This document shows positions 1 through 5,799 of a stretch of 5,799 bases of DNA, one piece after another. Within the stretch, counting starts at the first letter, position 1; each line of letters begins with the position of its first letter. Origin of the DNA: Acidobacteriota bacterium (GTDB lineage Bacteria > Acidobacteriota > Terriglobia > Terriglobales > Acidobacteriaceae); contig JAKAAZ010000220.1 in the NCBI GenBank assembly GCA_021802085.1, positions 1 to 5,799 of the forward strand, read 5' to 3'. Under the pieces are notes generated by a model. The model was not told where the DNA came from. It worked only from the letters and a program-made list of their open reading frames with translations, and did no database searches. Made by a program: the position numbers and the translations under genes.

Positions 1-2241
1 TACAGTAGAGATGGTCGAGCTGGACGGGGGCGCTGCGCCCGTCGCCCATAGCTTCGGCTTCGCGGCCATAGTCAACACCAGCCGTCCGCCCCGCAGAATA
101 TCCTCATTGCGGAACCATGCTTGATGAAGCGGTGCGCCATTCAGCGTGGCCGCGATGACATATTTATTTTCAGTGGACACATTCTTCGCGACGATCGAGA
201 ATGTCTTGCCGTTCGCCAGATGCAGCGTCACTTCCGGAATCGTCGGGCTGCCGATCAGATACACATCCTGCCCCGCATTCGGAAAAATCCCCATCGCGCC
301 GAAGGCATACCACGATGACATGGCGCCCGAGTCATCGTTCCCGGGCAGACCCTTGCGACCCGTGCGATAACTCTTCGCGATAATCTCGCGCACGCGTTCC
401 GCCGTCTTGTCCTGCCTCCCCGCCCAAATGTAAAGATACGGCGCGAGAAATCCCGGCTCATTGCCAACATCGTACCGTCCCGGCACATCGAAAAATGCGT
501 CCAGACGATTCACAAATTGCTGATTGCCGCCACACTTCGCGATCAGTCCCGCTACATCCTGCGGGACAAACAGCGAATACGTCCAGGAGTTCCCTTCATA
601 AAACGAGTCGCCGCCCCAACTGCCACTCTTCATCGCGGTAAAATCTTTTTCCCAACTGCCGTCTCGATGCCTTGGTCGGATAAATCCCCTGAAGCCGCCC
701 GCCTCAAAATTTGCATCCCACAAATTTTTCCAGTTCCCTGACCGTTTCAAATACTTCTGATACTCGGCTTCGTGGCCCAAACCCTGCGCCACCAAAGCAA
801 TTTCAAAATCGTCCGCGGCATATTCCATCTGCTTGGACCCGGGCCGGTCCGTGCCTTCGATGGTGACATAGCCCAGCTTCTTCCAATCTTCCAGATCGCT
901 GCGTCCTTCCTTCAGCCCGTCCGCCGGAGAAACCTTGGCGTCCTTCAGCAGGCCCTGGTACGCCTCGTTCCAATCGATCCCCGGCAAATGCTTCACATAC
1001 GCGTCGCCGATCAACATATCGGCATTGCTTCCACCCTGCGTGCGCCCGGTGTAGTTCCCGCTCCTCGCATCCGGATACCATCCTTCATGCCGGTAGATAT
1101 CCACCAGCGACCGCACGATGTCGATCTCGCGTTGCTGCGCGATCAGCGTCAGCAAGGGTCCCGAGCTGCGAAATGTATCCCAGATCGCGTAGAAATCGTC
1201 GTAGGATGGCTCGTTCGATTGCCACTGTGGATTCTCGCCCGTCCGATCCGTGGGCATCAGCATGGTGTGGTAGAGAGCTGTGTAGAACATCTGCGCCTGC
1301 TCCGGTGTCGCCCCTTTCAGCTCGACAGTCCCCAGCGCCTGGTTCCATGCCGCAACCGCAGCCGCGCGCACCCGCTCAAACTCAAAATCCGGAATTTCGC
1401 TGGTCACGTTTTTCTTCGCCTGTTCCACGCTGACAAACGAGATGCCGATCTTCAACTCGACCTGCTGCCCCTGCCGCGTCGCGAAGCTCAGCCATGCCCC
1501 CGTCTTGCTGCCCGCTTCCGGACCCTCCGTTTTTGTGCCGGGATACAAATGGCCGTCCCGCCATGTTCCCCAGCTTGTCGCCGGCGTGTTGCTGATGGCG
1601 TAAAAGTAGATCGTGTAGGGCACCGGCTGTTTGTTCCATCCGCCCTTCGCGCTGCTCGATCCGCTCACTTCCGTCGGCGAAATCACCGTGACCTGCGACG
1701 CGGTCAGGATCTGGCCCTCTCCGGATTTGCTGATGCGAGTCAGGTAGTGGCCAGCATCGATCAGAAGGTTGGCCTGCTGCGCCGCTGGATACGTGAACCG
1801 ATAGAGCGCCGCGCGGCGTGAAGCTGTAATTTCCGCGTCAACGCCGTAGCGTTGCAGGGTCACGCGATAGTACCCGATCGCTCCCCGCTCATCGGCGCGA
1901 GCCGAGCCGGTGTCTTCTGCAGCGGGCGCACCAACCGTCGGCTGCACCAGAATGTTTCCGTACTTCGGGCCGCCGCCCGTCCCGCTCACATGCGTCTGGC
2001 TGAACCCGTGGATTTCCCCTGTTGCCTCCCAGCCGGCGTTGGCATAATTCGCTCCCACATCCGGACCGGGCTTGATCATGCCGAACGGCAGCGAAGGCCC
2101 GGGAATCGTGTTCCCTCCGCCGTCAATTCCCAGGAACGGATCGACATGGCTGGCGACTTGCGCGTTGAGTGCAGTCGCCAGGACCAATACGGCCCCGGCA
2201 ACGATCCAGGTGCAGCGATGTTGTCTCTGCCGTGCGGTCAT
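1..2241 (-). CDS. Secreted GH92 family alpha-mannosidase, C-terminus cut by window edge
   Basis: Predicted exo-acting alpha-mannosidase of glycoside hydrolase family 92, a family of calcium-dependent inverting enzymes that trim mannose from glycans. The frame is open for 747 codons from ATG 2241 to the left edge without a stop; family members are about this long, so little is missing. Residues 1-27 look like a Sec signal peptide: Arg-rich start, hydrophobic core WIVAGAVLVLATAL, probable cleavage after LNA, so export to periplasm or surface is expected. N-terminal family signatures are VDPFLG (33-38), PGPSLPFGM (47-55) and HGFSQTHVSGTG (78-89). QGGSNADM lies at 402-409. YEGNSW (548-553) contains E549, the likely general acid. 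GNDDSGAMSSWY begins at 634, with D637 the likely general base by analogy with Bacteroides Bt3990. The start is chosen because AGGA lies 6 nt upstream and the signal peptide fits; an in-frame ATG at 2271 would add 10 residues and lacks a ribosome site. Linkage specificity cannot be read from sequence. The family call is secure. Confidence 0.93.
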   Translation of the reverse strand, partial: MTARQRQHRCTWIVAGAVLVLATALNAQVASHVDPFLGIDGGGNTIPGPSLPFGMIKPGPDVGANYANAGWEATGEIHGFSQTHVSGTGGGPKYGNILVQPTVGAPAAEDTGSARADERGAIGYYRVTLQRYGVDAEITASRRAALYRFTYPAAQQANLLIDAGHYLTRISKSGEGQILTASQVTVISPTEVSGSSSAKGGWNKQPVPYTIYFYAISNTPATSWGTWRDGHLYPGTKTEGPEAGSKTGAWLSFATRQGQQVELKIGISFVSVEQAKKNVTSEIPDFEFERVRAAAVAAWNQALGTVELKGATPEQAQMFYTALYHTMLMPTDRTGENPQWQSNEPSYDDFYAIWDTFRSSGPLLTLIAQQREIDIVRSLVDIYRHEGWYPDARSGNYTGRTQGGSNADMLIGDAYVKHLPGIDWNEAYQGLLKDAKVSPADGLKEGRSDLEDWKKLGYVTIEGTDRPGSKQMEYAADDFEIALVAQGLGHEAEYQKYLKRSGNWKNLWDANFEAGGFRGFIRPRHRDGSWEKDFTAMKSGSWGGDSFYEGNSWTYSLFVPQDVAGLIAKCGGNQQFVNRLDAFFDVPGRYDVGNEPGFLAPYLYIWAGRQDKTAERVREIIAKSYRTGRKGLPGNDDSGAMSSWYAFGAMGIFPNAGQDVYLIGSPTIPEVTLHLANGKTFSIVAKNVSTENKYVIAATLNGAPLHQAWFRNEDILRGGRLVLTMAAKPKLWATGAAPPSSSTISTV

Positions 2242-2247
2242 AACCAA

Positions 2248-2251
2248 TCCT
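2248..2251 (-). promoter_or_regulatory. Ribosome binding site of the GH92 gene
   Basis: AGGA on the minus strand, 6 nt before the ATG at 2241. It decides between this start and the in-frame ATG at 2271, which has no comparable site upstream. Confidence 0.6.
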
Positions 2252-2339
2252 GCGTTCACAGGTATATCCATTCTGTGGTCAGCTCGATTGCGCTCAAAAA
2301 CCCTGCGGTGTTCTCCCACGAAAAACTCCAGAAAAAGAG

Positions 2340-2474
2340 TTACGATGCGCTGCAAGCATAGTAACTTGCCAGCGAGACTGAGCATGATGAAAAAGAAAAG
2401 GCGGCACACGCGACGAATAGTTTCGTCAGACCCTTGTCTTCTCTGGGTGCAGGAAAGGAACCGGAAACCGACAT
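2340..2474 (-). CDS. Doubtful small ORF (44 codons) upstream of the GH92 gene
   Basis: ATG at 2474 to TAA at 2342-2340. It starts MSVSGSFPAPREDKGLTKLF, and the second half is rich in Ala, Ser, Cys and aromatic residues (VACAAFSFSSC, then SLASYYACSAS), mildly hydrophobic. AGGA lies 6 nt before the ATG. The ATG's A is the last base of the 8-bp hairpin at 2474-2499 and the AGGA sits at the loop edge, so folding could hide the start. I recognise no family. It could be a leader peptide for the downstream GH92 gene or a chance frame; with no homology evidence, chance is more likely. Confidence 0.15.
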   Translation of the reverse strand: MSVSGSFPAPREDKGLTKLFVACAAFSFSSCSVSLASYYACSAS

Positions 2475-2499
2475 GGCCGTTCCTATCAAGAAACGGCCA
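2474..2499. repeat. 8-bp perfect hairpin
   Basis: TGGCCGTT (2474-2481) pairs with AACGGCCA (2492-2499) around a 10-nt loop. Neither strand has a T run after the stem, so it is not a standard intrinsic terminator. On the minus strand it lies in what would be the GH92 upstream region and ends at the start codon of the doubtful small ORF. Confidence 0.55.
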
Positions 2500-2535
2500 G
2501 TTAAAACGACTCTACAGCATCGACAGTGCCCTGCT

Positions 2536-2665
2536 CTAGGAGCCTGTCGGGCATAGATTTCATACCCTTTAAAATCAACAACCTACAAAATCTACCATGT
2601 TTGGTATGTTGTTGATTCTATGTTGGTTACAAAATCTCAAACCCTTATGCCCGACAGACTCCTAG
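2536..2665. mobile_element. MITE-like inverted-repeat element flanked by CTAG
   Basis: Terminal arms at 2536-2555 and 2646-2665 are inverted copies matching at 19 of 20 positions (CTAGGAG, then C or T, then CTGTCGGGCATA). CTAG at each outer end (2536-2539, 2662-2665) is probably a target-site duplication, leaving a 122-bp element at 2540-2661 whose ends read GAG(C/T)CTGTCGGGCATA. The interior (2556-2645) is only about one third G+C, well below the neighbouring genes, and encodes nothing of useful length. It holds a second inverted repeat, AATCAACAAC (2573-2582) with GTTGTTGATT (2608-2617), and a direct repeat TACAAAATCT at 2584-2593 and 2628-2637. Short length, terminal inverted repeats, a putative duplication and lack of a transposase fit a miniature element mobilised in trans. 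The parent insertion sequence is not identified. A stable RNA hairpin or repetitive intergenic palindrome is the alternative. Confidence 0.72.
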
Positions 2666-3705
2666 CTGTGGGCTTCCATGATTTCCGCCAGGACTGCGCG
2701 GCTGGGGCGGACACGCTCCGGCGAGAGTGTGGCCAGCGGCTCATCCACCATGTTCAGCATCGAGGTGAAGTCCTGCTTTTGCGTATTCACGTAGAACACG
2801 CCGGTCAGTACTTCCTCTTTTTCGTGCGCTTCCATCAGCATCTTCAGGGCATTCGGTTTGTCGGTGGGGTCGTAGTCCTCATGCAGCTTGCGCAGGCGCA
2901 GGTGCGATCCGTCGTGCAGTTGGACATCCACGGTGGTGTCGTGATCGTACTCCACGGCAATGTCGTCGAAGTGCGACACAAAGCCCACTTCGGCGACAGG
3001 TTCCTCGTGCCCCTGCATGAACTTGTAGCTCTTGGTCGAGCCCTCGTGATCGTTGAACGTGACGCAGGGAGAAATCACATCCAGCATCACCGTTCCCTGA
3101 TGCGCGATGGCCGCCTTCAGCATGGCGGAGAGCTGCTTCTTGTCGCCGGAAAAAGAACGTCCGACGAAGGTCGCTCCCATCTGGATGGCAAGGGCGCAGG
3201 TATCGATGGCCGGCAGATCGTTGACGACGCCCGTCTTCAATGTCGATCCGATGTCGGCGGTCGCGGAAAACTGGCCCTTGGTCAGTCCATACACGCCATT
3301 GTCCTCAATGATGTAAATCATCGGGATATTGCGGCGCAGCAGATGAACGAACTGCCCCATGCCGATCGATGCGGTGTCGCCGTCCCCGCTGATGCCGATG
3401 GACCGCATGGTCTTGTTGGCCAGCAGCGCTCCGGTGGCCACCGAGGGCATGCGTCCATGGATGGAATTGAAGCTGAAGGAACGGTTCATGAAGTATGCAG
3501 GCGACTTCGACGAGCAGCCGATGCCGCTCATCTTCATCACGCGTTCCGGCTGGATGCCCATCTCATAAAAGGCTTCCGTAATGCGCTCGGAAATTGCGTT
3601 ATGTCCGCAACCGGCGCACAGTGTGGTCTTGCCGCCGCGATAATCCAGAATCTGGAGTCCAATGCGGTTCGTCTTGGGCTGGGGGGTGACGGGGATGGTC
3701 GACAT
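2662..3705 (-). CDS. korB: 2-oxoacid:ferredoxin oxidoreductase, beta subunit
   Basis: Beta subunit (347 aa) of the cytoplasmic enzyme that oxidatively decarboxylates a 2-oxoacid with CoA to acyl-CoA and CO2 while reducing ferredoxin. It carries thiamine pyrophosphate and one [4Fe-4S] cluster. CAGCGH gives C30 and C33, GCSSK gives C64, and SPC gives C214; the 34- and 150-residue spacings closely match the four cluster ligands of the Sulfolobus tokodaii enzyme (C12, C15, C46, C197). The TPP-Mg motif runs from GDGD (107-110) to EDNGVYGLTKGQ (134-145). K67 and L141 fall where the Sulfolobus substrate-pocket K49 and L123 would be. Start ATG 3705 lies 2 nt after the korA stop, with AAGGAG 13 nt upstream inside korA. 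The TAG stop is part of the CTAG bordering the inverted-repeat element. The substrate (2-oxoglutarate, pyruvate or broad) is not settled by sequence; the symbol follows the closest subunit layout. Confidence 0.94.
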   Translation of the reverse strand: MSTIPVTPQPKTNRIGLQILDYRGGKTTLCAGCGHNAISERITEAFYEMGIQPERVMKMSGIGCSSKSPAYFMNRSFSFNSIHGRMPSVATGALLANKTMRSIGISGDGDTASIGMGQFVHLLRRNIPMIYIIEDNGVYGLTKGQFSATADIGSTLKTGVVNDLPAIDTCALAIQMGATFVGRSFSGDKKQLSAMLKAAIAHQGTVMLDVISPCVTFNDHEGSTKSYKFMQGHEEPVAEVGFVSHFDDIAVEYDHDTTVDVQLHDGSHLRLRKLHEDYDPTDKPNALKMLMEAHEKEEVLTGVFYVNTQKQDFTSMLNMVDEPLATLSPERVRPSRAVLAEIMEAHS

Positions 3706-3707
3706 GG

Positions 3708-5561
3708 TTACTTGCCTGCTCCTTCTTGTGCGGCGATGACGGTGGTGATCGAACGTGCGTCGATGGGGAGTCCGTTGAAGTGCAGGACGCTATGCAGCTT
3801 TACAACCTGCACCGGGTCAAGATCGACTTTCAGCAGGTTCAACATCTGCCCGTCGCGGTTCTGCTCGACAACATAGACCCGCTCGTGCTGGGCCACAAAG
3901 TCGTGGATCTCCTGGGTAAACGGATACGCTCGAATGCGAAGATAATCGGTCCCGAGTTTGGATTCGCGCTCGAGTTGGTCGCGGCTCTCGATCACCGCCC
4001 AATGGCTGGTGCCGAAGGCAATGATTCCAACTTTTTGGCGTCCTTTGCCCAGCACAATGGGTTCTGGGACCAGCGTTTTTGCAGTCTCAAACTTCCGCGC
4101 CAGCCGCAGCATGTTGTTTTCGTAATCGTCGGCGCGCTCCGAGTACTGTGCTTTGTCGTTGTGGCCGGTGCCGCGCGTAAAATAAGCGGCGCTCGGATGG
4201 TCCGTTCCCGGCAGGGTGCGATACGGAATCGCATCGCCGTCCACATCTTTGTAGCGCGCGAACCCGCCCAATTCTTCCAGTTGTTTGGCGTCGAGAACTT
4301 TGCCGCGCGTGATCGGCTTTTCTGGATATTCAAACGGCTCGGACATCCAGTTGTTCATTCCCAGATCGAGGTCCGAGAGAACGAATACCGGCGTCTGCAG
4401 CTGTTCGGCAAGATTGAACGCCTCGGTCGCAAACTCGAAACACTCTTTCACCGATCCGGGAAGCAGCATGACATGTTTGGTATCGCCATGGGAAAGCCCG
4501 GCAATAAAGGTCAGATCGGCTTGCGAGGTGCGGGTTGGCAATCCAGTGGAGGGACCGGTCCGCTGAACGTCGAAAATGACGCCGGGAATTTCGGCGTAGT
4601 AGCCGAGCCCCGAAAACTCCGCCATCAGTGAAATTCCAGGGCCGGAGGTCGCAGTCATCGAACGCGCGCCCGCCCACCCCGCGCCCATCACCATGCCAAT
4701 GGCCGCCAGCTCATCCTCCGCCTGCACAATCGCGAAGCTCGCCTTGCCGTCCGGCTCGACGCGATACTCTTTCATGTACTCGATCAGGTCCTCAACCACG
4801 GAGGACGATGGCGTGATCGGATACCATGTCACCACCGTGACCCCGGCGAACATGGCGCCCATGGCGGCGGCTTCATTTCCGTCGATGATGATTTTGCCTT
4901 GCGTGGCATTCATCGGCTCCACAATGTATGGATCCTGCTTGGTGAGCGAACTGGCGGCATAATCGAAACCTGCGCGGACCGCCTTCAGGTTCAGTTCCGC
5001 CGCTTTCACCTTCTTGGCAAACTGTCTGCGGACCGTCTTCTCCACCCACTCCATATCGATCGAAAGCAGTTGCGCCGCGACCCCGACATAGATCATGTTC
5101 TTGACGAGCTTGCGAATCTTGGCGTCCGCGCCCGTGGATGCGGCCAACTGGTCGAACGGCACGGGATAATACGTCAGGTCCTCGCGCAGATGGTCGAGCT
5201 TGAGCGACTGATCGTAGATGACCGCCCCGCCGGCCCCGAGCGAGAGCACGTCCTGCTCGGCGGTTTCCGCGTTCATCGCAATCAGAACGTCAATGTCCGT
5301 CTTCCGCGCCACCCATCCGTGCTTGCTGACCCGGATGGTGTACCAGGTGGGAAGCCCCGCGATATTGGAGGGAAAAAGATTCTTCCCTCCCACGGGAACG
5401 CCCATCCGAAAAATGCTGCGGAGCAGAACGTTGTTGGCGGATTGCGAACCGGAACCGTTGACGGTGGCAATCTGGATGGAGAAATCGTTGACAATCTGCT
5501 GGATACCACTGGCAGGGCCCGACGTTGGCTGGCTCTGCACCAAAAGATCACTGGTGGTCAT
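3708..5561 (-). CDS. korA: 2-oxoacid:ferredoxin oxidoreductase, fused gamma-alpha subunit
   Basis: Large subunit (617 aa) partnering KorB. Residues 1-27 are a polar lead. Residues about 28-200 form the gamma domain (IATVNGSGSQSANNVLLRSI at 31-50; LGAGGAVIYD at 108-117). A short linker leads to the alpha domain at about 222-610. That domain has YPITPSS (247-253), the hallmark of this family, then QAEDE (280-284), ATSGPG (304-309) and QRTGPSTGLPT (333-343). R334 and T343 have the same 9-residue spacing as substrate-contacting R344 and T353 in the Sulfolobus enzyme. The C-terminal part contains RVYVVEQNRDGQM (561-573), typical of the domain near the partner interface. The gamma-alpha fusion and the absence of delta or ferredoxin-domain genes mark the two-subunit KorAB type. 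The start is ATG 5561 with GGAAGG 14 nt upstream, a long spacing; no better in-frame start is seen. No frameshift or missing key residue is apparent. Confidence 0.94.
   Translation of the reverse strand: MTTSDLLVQSQPTSGPASGIQQIVNDFSIQIATVNGSGSQSANNVLLRSIFRMGVPVGGKNLFPSNIAGLPTWYTIRVSKHGWVARKTDIDVLIAMNAETAEQDVLSLGAGGAVIYDQSLKLDHLREDLTYYPVPFDQLAASTGADAKIRKLVKNMIYVGVAAQLLSIDMEWVEKTVRRQFAKKVKAAELNLKAVRAGFDYAASSLTKQDPYIVEPMNATQGKIIIDGNEAAAMGAMFAGVTVVTWYPITPSSSVVEDLIEYMKEYRVEPDGKASFAIVQAEDELAAIGMVMGAGWAGARSMTATSGPGISLMAEFSGLGYYAEIPGVIFDVQRTGPSTGLPTRTSQADLTFIAGLSHGDTKHVMLLPGSVKECFEFATEAFNLAEQLQTPVFVLSDLDLGMNNWMSEPFEYPEKPITRGKVLDAKQLEELGGFARYKDVDGDAIPYRTLPGTDHPSAAYFTRGTGHNDKAQYSERADDYENNMLRLARKFETAKTLVPEPIVLGKGRQKVGIIAFGTSHWAVIESRDQLERESKLGTDYLRIRAYPFTQEIHDFVAQHERVYVVEQNRDGQMLNLLKVDLDPVQVVKLHSVLHFNGLPIDARSITTVIAAQEGAGK
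3719..3724 (-). promoter_or_regulatory. Ribosome binding site of korB
   Basis: AAGGAG on the minus strand lies within the last codons of korA, 13 nt before the korB ATG. Spacing is longer than usual, so the 2-bp gap between the genes and translational coupling may also help initiation. Confidence 0.5.
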
Positions 5562-5575
5562 GGTAAAAATAAATT

Positions 5576-5581
5576 CCTTCC
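5576..5581 (-). promoter_or_regulatory. Ribosome binding site of korA
   Basis: GGAAGG on the minus strand, 14 nt before ATG 5561, with an AT-rich spacer. The overlapping AGGAA is 12 nt away. An ATG just upstream (minus strand, ending in GGAAGG) is out of frame and is not the start. Confidence 0.45.
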
Positions 5582-5616
5582 ATGTTGGGGGATATTTTCA
5601 TCGGTAAGTCCACGAA

Positions 5617-5645
5617 ATTTTCAGGCCGCCGGAGTCTCATGTCAA
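5617..5645 (-). promoter_or_regulatory. Candidate promoter of the korAB operon
   Basis: On the minus strand TTGACA (5645-5640), a perfect -35 consensus, is followed after 17 nt by GAAAAT (5622-5617), matching 4 of 6 bases of the -10 consensus. Transcription would begin near 5610, giving a leader of about 50 nt before korA. Position and spacing are good, but the -10 box is imperfect and the match is by eye. Confidence 0.4.
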
Positions 5646-5799
5646 ATCATTCGATCGGGGTTCGTGCCGCGGCTGCGAGACCTGGTCGTTTCCGGGAAAT
5701 CTCTCTACCGCTCCACCTCGTTGTATTGTAGTCCAGCCTCACCGGGGGCATATTGGACATGGCTTTATGAACCTGCCGTATCTGGAACATACACAATCC

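Larger units (their letters stand above)
2242..2535. other. Intergenic region between GH92 gene and the inverted-repeat element
   Basis: About 290 bp without a convincing gene. It must carry the leader and probably the promoter of the GH92 gene, but I could not pick a promoter with good -35 and -10 boxes. It contains a hairpin (2474-2499), a 6-bp inverted repeat GACGAA/TTCGTC with a 4-nt spacer (2412-2427) that could be an operator, and a short reading frame at 2474-2340 on the minus strand. The longer plus-strand frame passing through is mostly antisense to the GH92 gene and is not credible. Confidence 0.6.
5562..5799. other. Upstream intergenic region of korAB
   Basis: No convincing gene. 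Besides the candidate promoter it holds a short near-palindrome TTTCCGGGAAA (5689-5699), about 45 bp upstream of the -35 box, and GCCGCGGC near 5667. Either could be a regulator site, but both are short enough to be chance. A plus-strand ATG at 5767 opens a frame to the window edge that is too short to judge. Confidence 0.5.

Noticed and set aside
772..1821. Plus-strand open frame of 349 codons
   Set aside because: Antisense to the GH92 gene, which has clear family motifs along its whole length. The translation is rich in Arg, His and Pro with no recognisable domain, as expected for the reverse frame of a GC-rich gene.
2474..2499. Hairpin read as an intrinsic terminator
   Set aside because: The stem is good but no T tract follows on either strand.
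2072..2539. Plus-strand open frame of 155 codons ending next to the element
   Set aside because: More than a third is antisense to the GH92 N-terminus and signal peptide; the remainder is basic, unstructured-looking sequence without a recognisable family.
2620..3876. Plus-strand open frame of 418 codons
   Set aside because: It starts inside the inverted-repeat element and runs antisense through korB, whose catalytic and cluster motifs are intact. No ribosome site or recognisable domain.
3726..4631. Plus-strand open frame of 301 codons
   Set aside because: Antisense shadow of korA; composition typical of a reverse frame and no domain seen.
5647..5760. Minus-strand frame of 37 codons upstream of korA
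   Set aside because: No Shine-Dalgarno, no recognisable sequence, and it lies in the probable promoter region; chance frame.
5767..5799. Plus-strand ATG with an open frame to the right edge (MNLPYLEHTQS)
   Set aside because: Could be the start of a divergent gene, but only 11 codons are visible and no ribosome site precedes it.

Overview
This 5.8 kb window carries three genes, all on the minus strand, so it is best read from right to left. The organism looks like a fairly GC-rich (high fifties by eye) Gram-negative-type bacterium with a saccharolytic lifestyle. A secreted GH92 alpha-mannosidase next to a two-subunit 2-oxoacid:ferredoxin oxidoreductase with a gamma-alpha fused large subunit would fit Acidobacteriota. 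That assignment is inference; no phylogenetic marker is present.

Right part (5799 to 2662). An intergenic region of about 240 bp holds a candidate promoter with a consensus TTGACA -35 box. It is followed by korA (5561-3708) and korB (3705-2662), separated by only 2 bp and clearly an operon. Together they encode a complete 2-oxoacid:ferredoxin oxidoreductase. KorA brings the gamma domain and the substrate/TPP-contacting alpha domain. KorB brings the TPP-Mg site and a four-cysteine site for one [4Fe-4S] cluster. The residues known from the Sulfolobus enzyme to bind cluster and substrate are all recognisable at matching spacings.

Middle (2665 to 2242). A compact, AT-rich inverted-repeat element of 122 bp (2540-2661) is flanked on both sides by CTAG. 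It looks like a non-autonomous miniature transposable element (MITE-like). It abuts korB so tightly that the TAG stop codon of korB is part of the flanking CTAG. Between it and the next gene are about 290 bp without a convincing gene. They hold an 8-bp hairpin, a 6-bp palindrome and a doubtful 44-codon reading frame whose start codon lies at the edge of the hairpin.

Left part (2241 to 1). A gene for an exported GH92 family alpha-mannosidase starts at 2241 and runs off the left edge still open after 747 codons. It is therefore nearly complete. It has a signal peptide and the family motifs, including the expected acid and base residues. It has no obvious functional link to the kor operon; the two are probably separate transcription units.

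I saw no RNA gene, CRISPR array or phage gene. I did not find an undescribed multi-gene system. The most unusual feature is the CTAG-flanked element at the korB stop codon.
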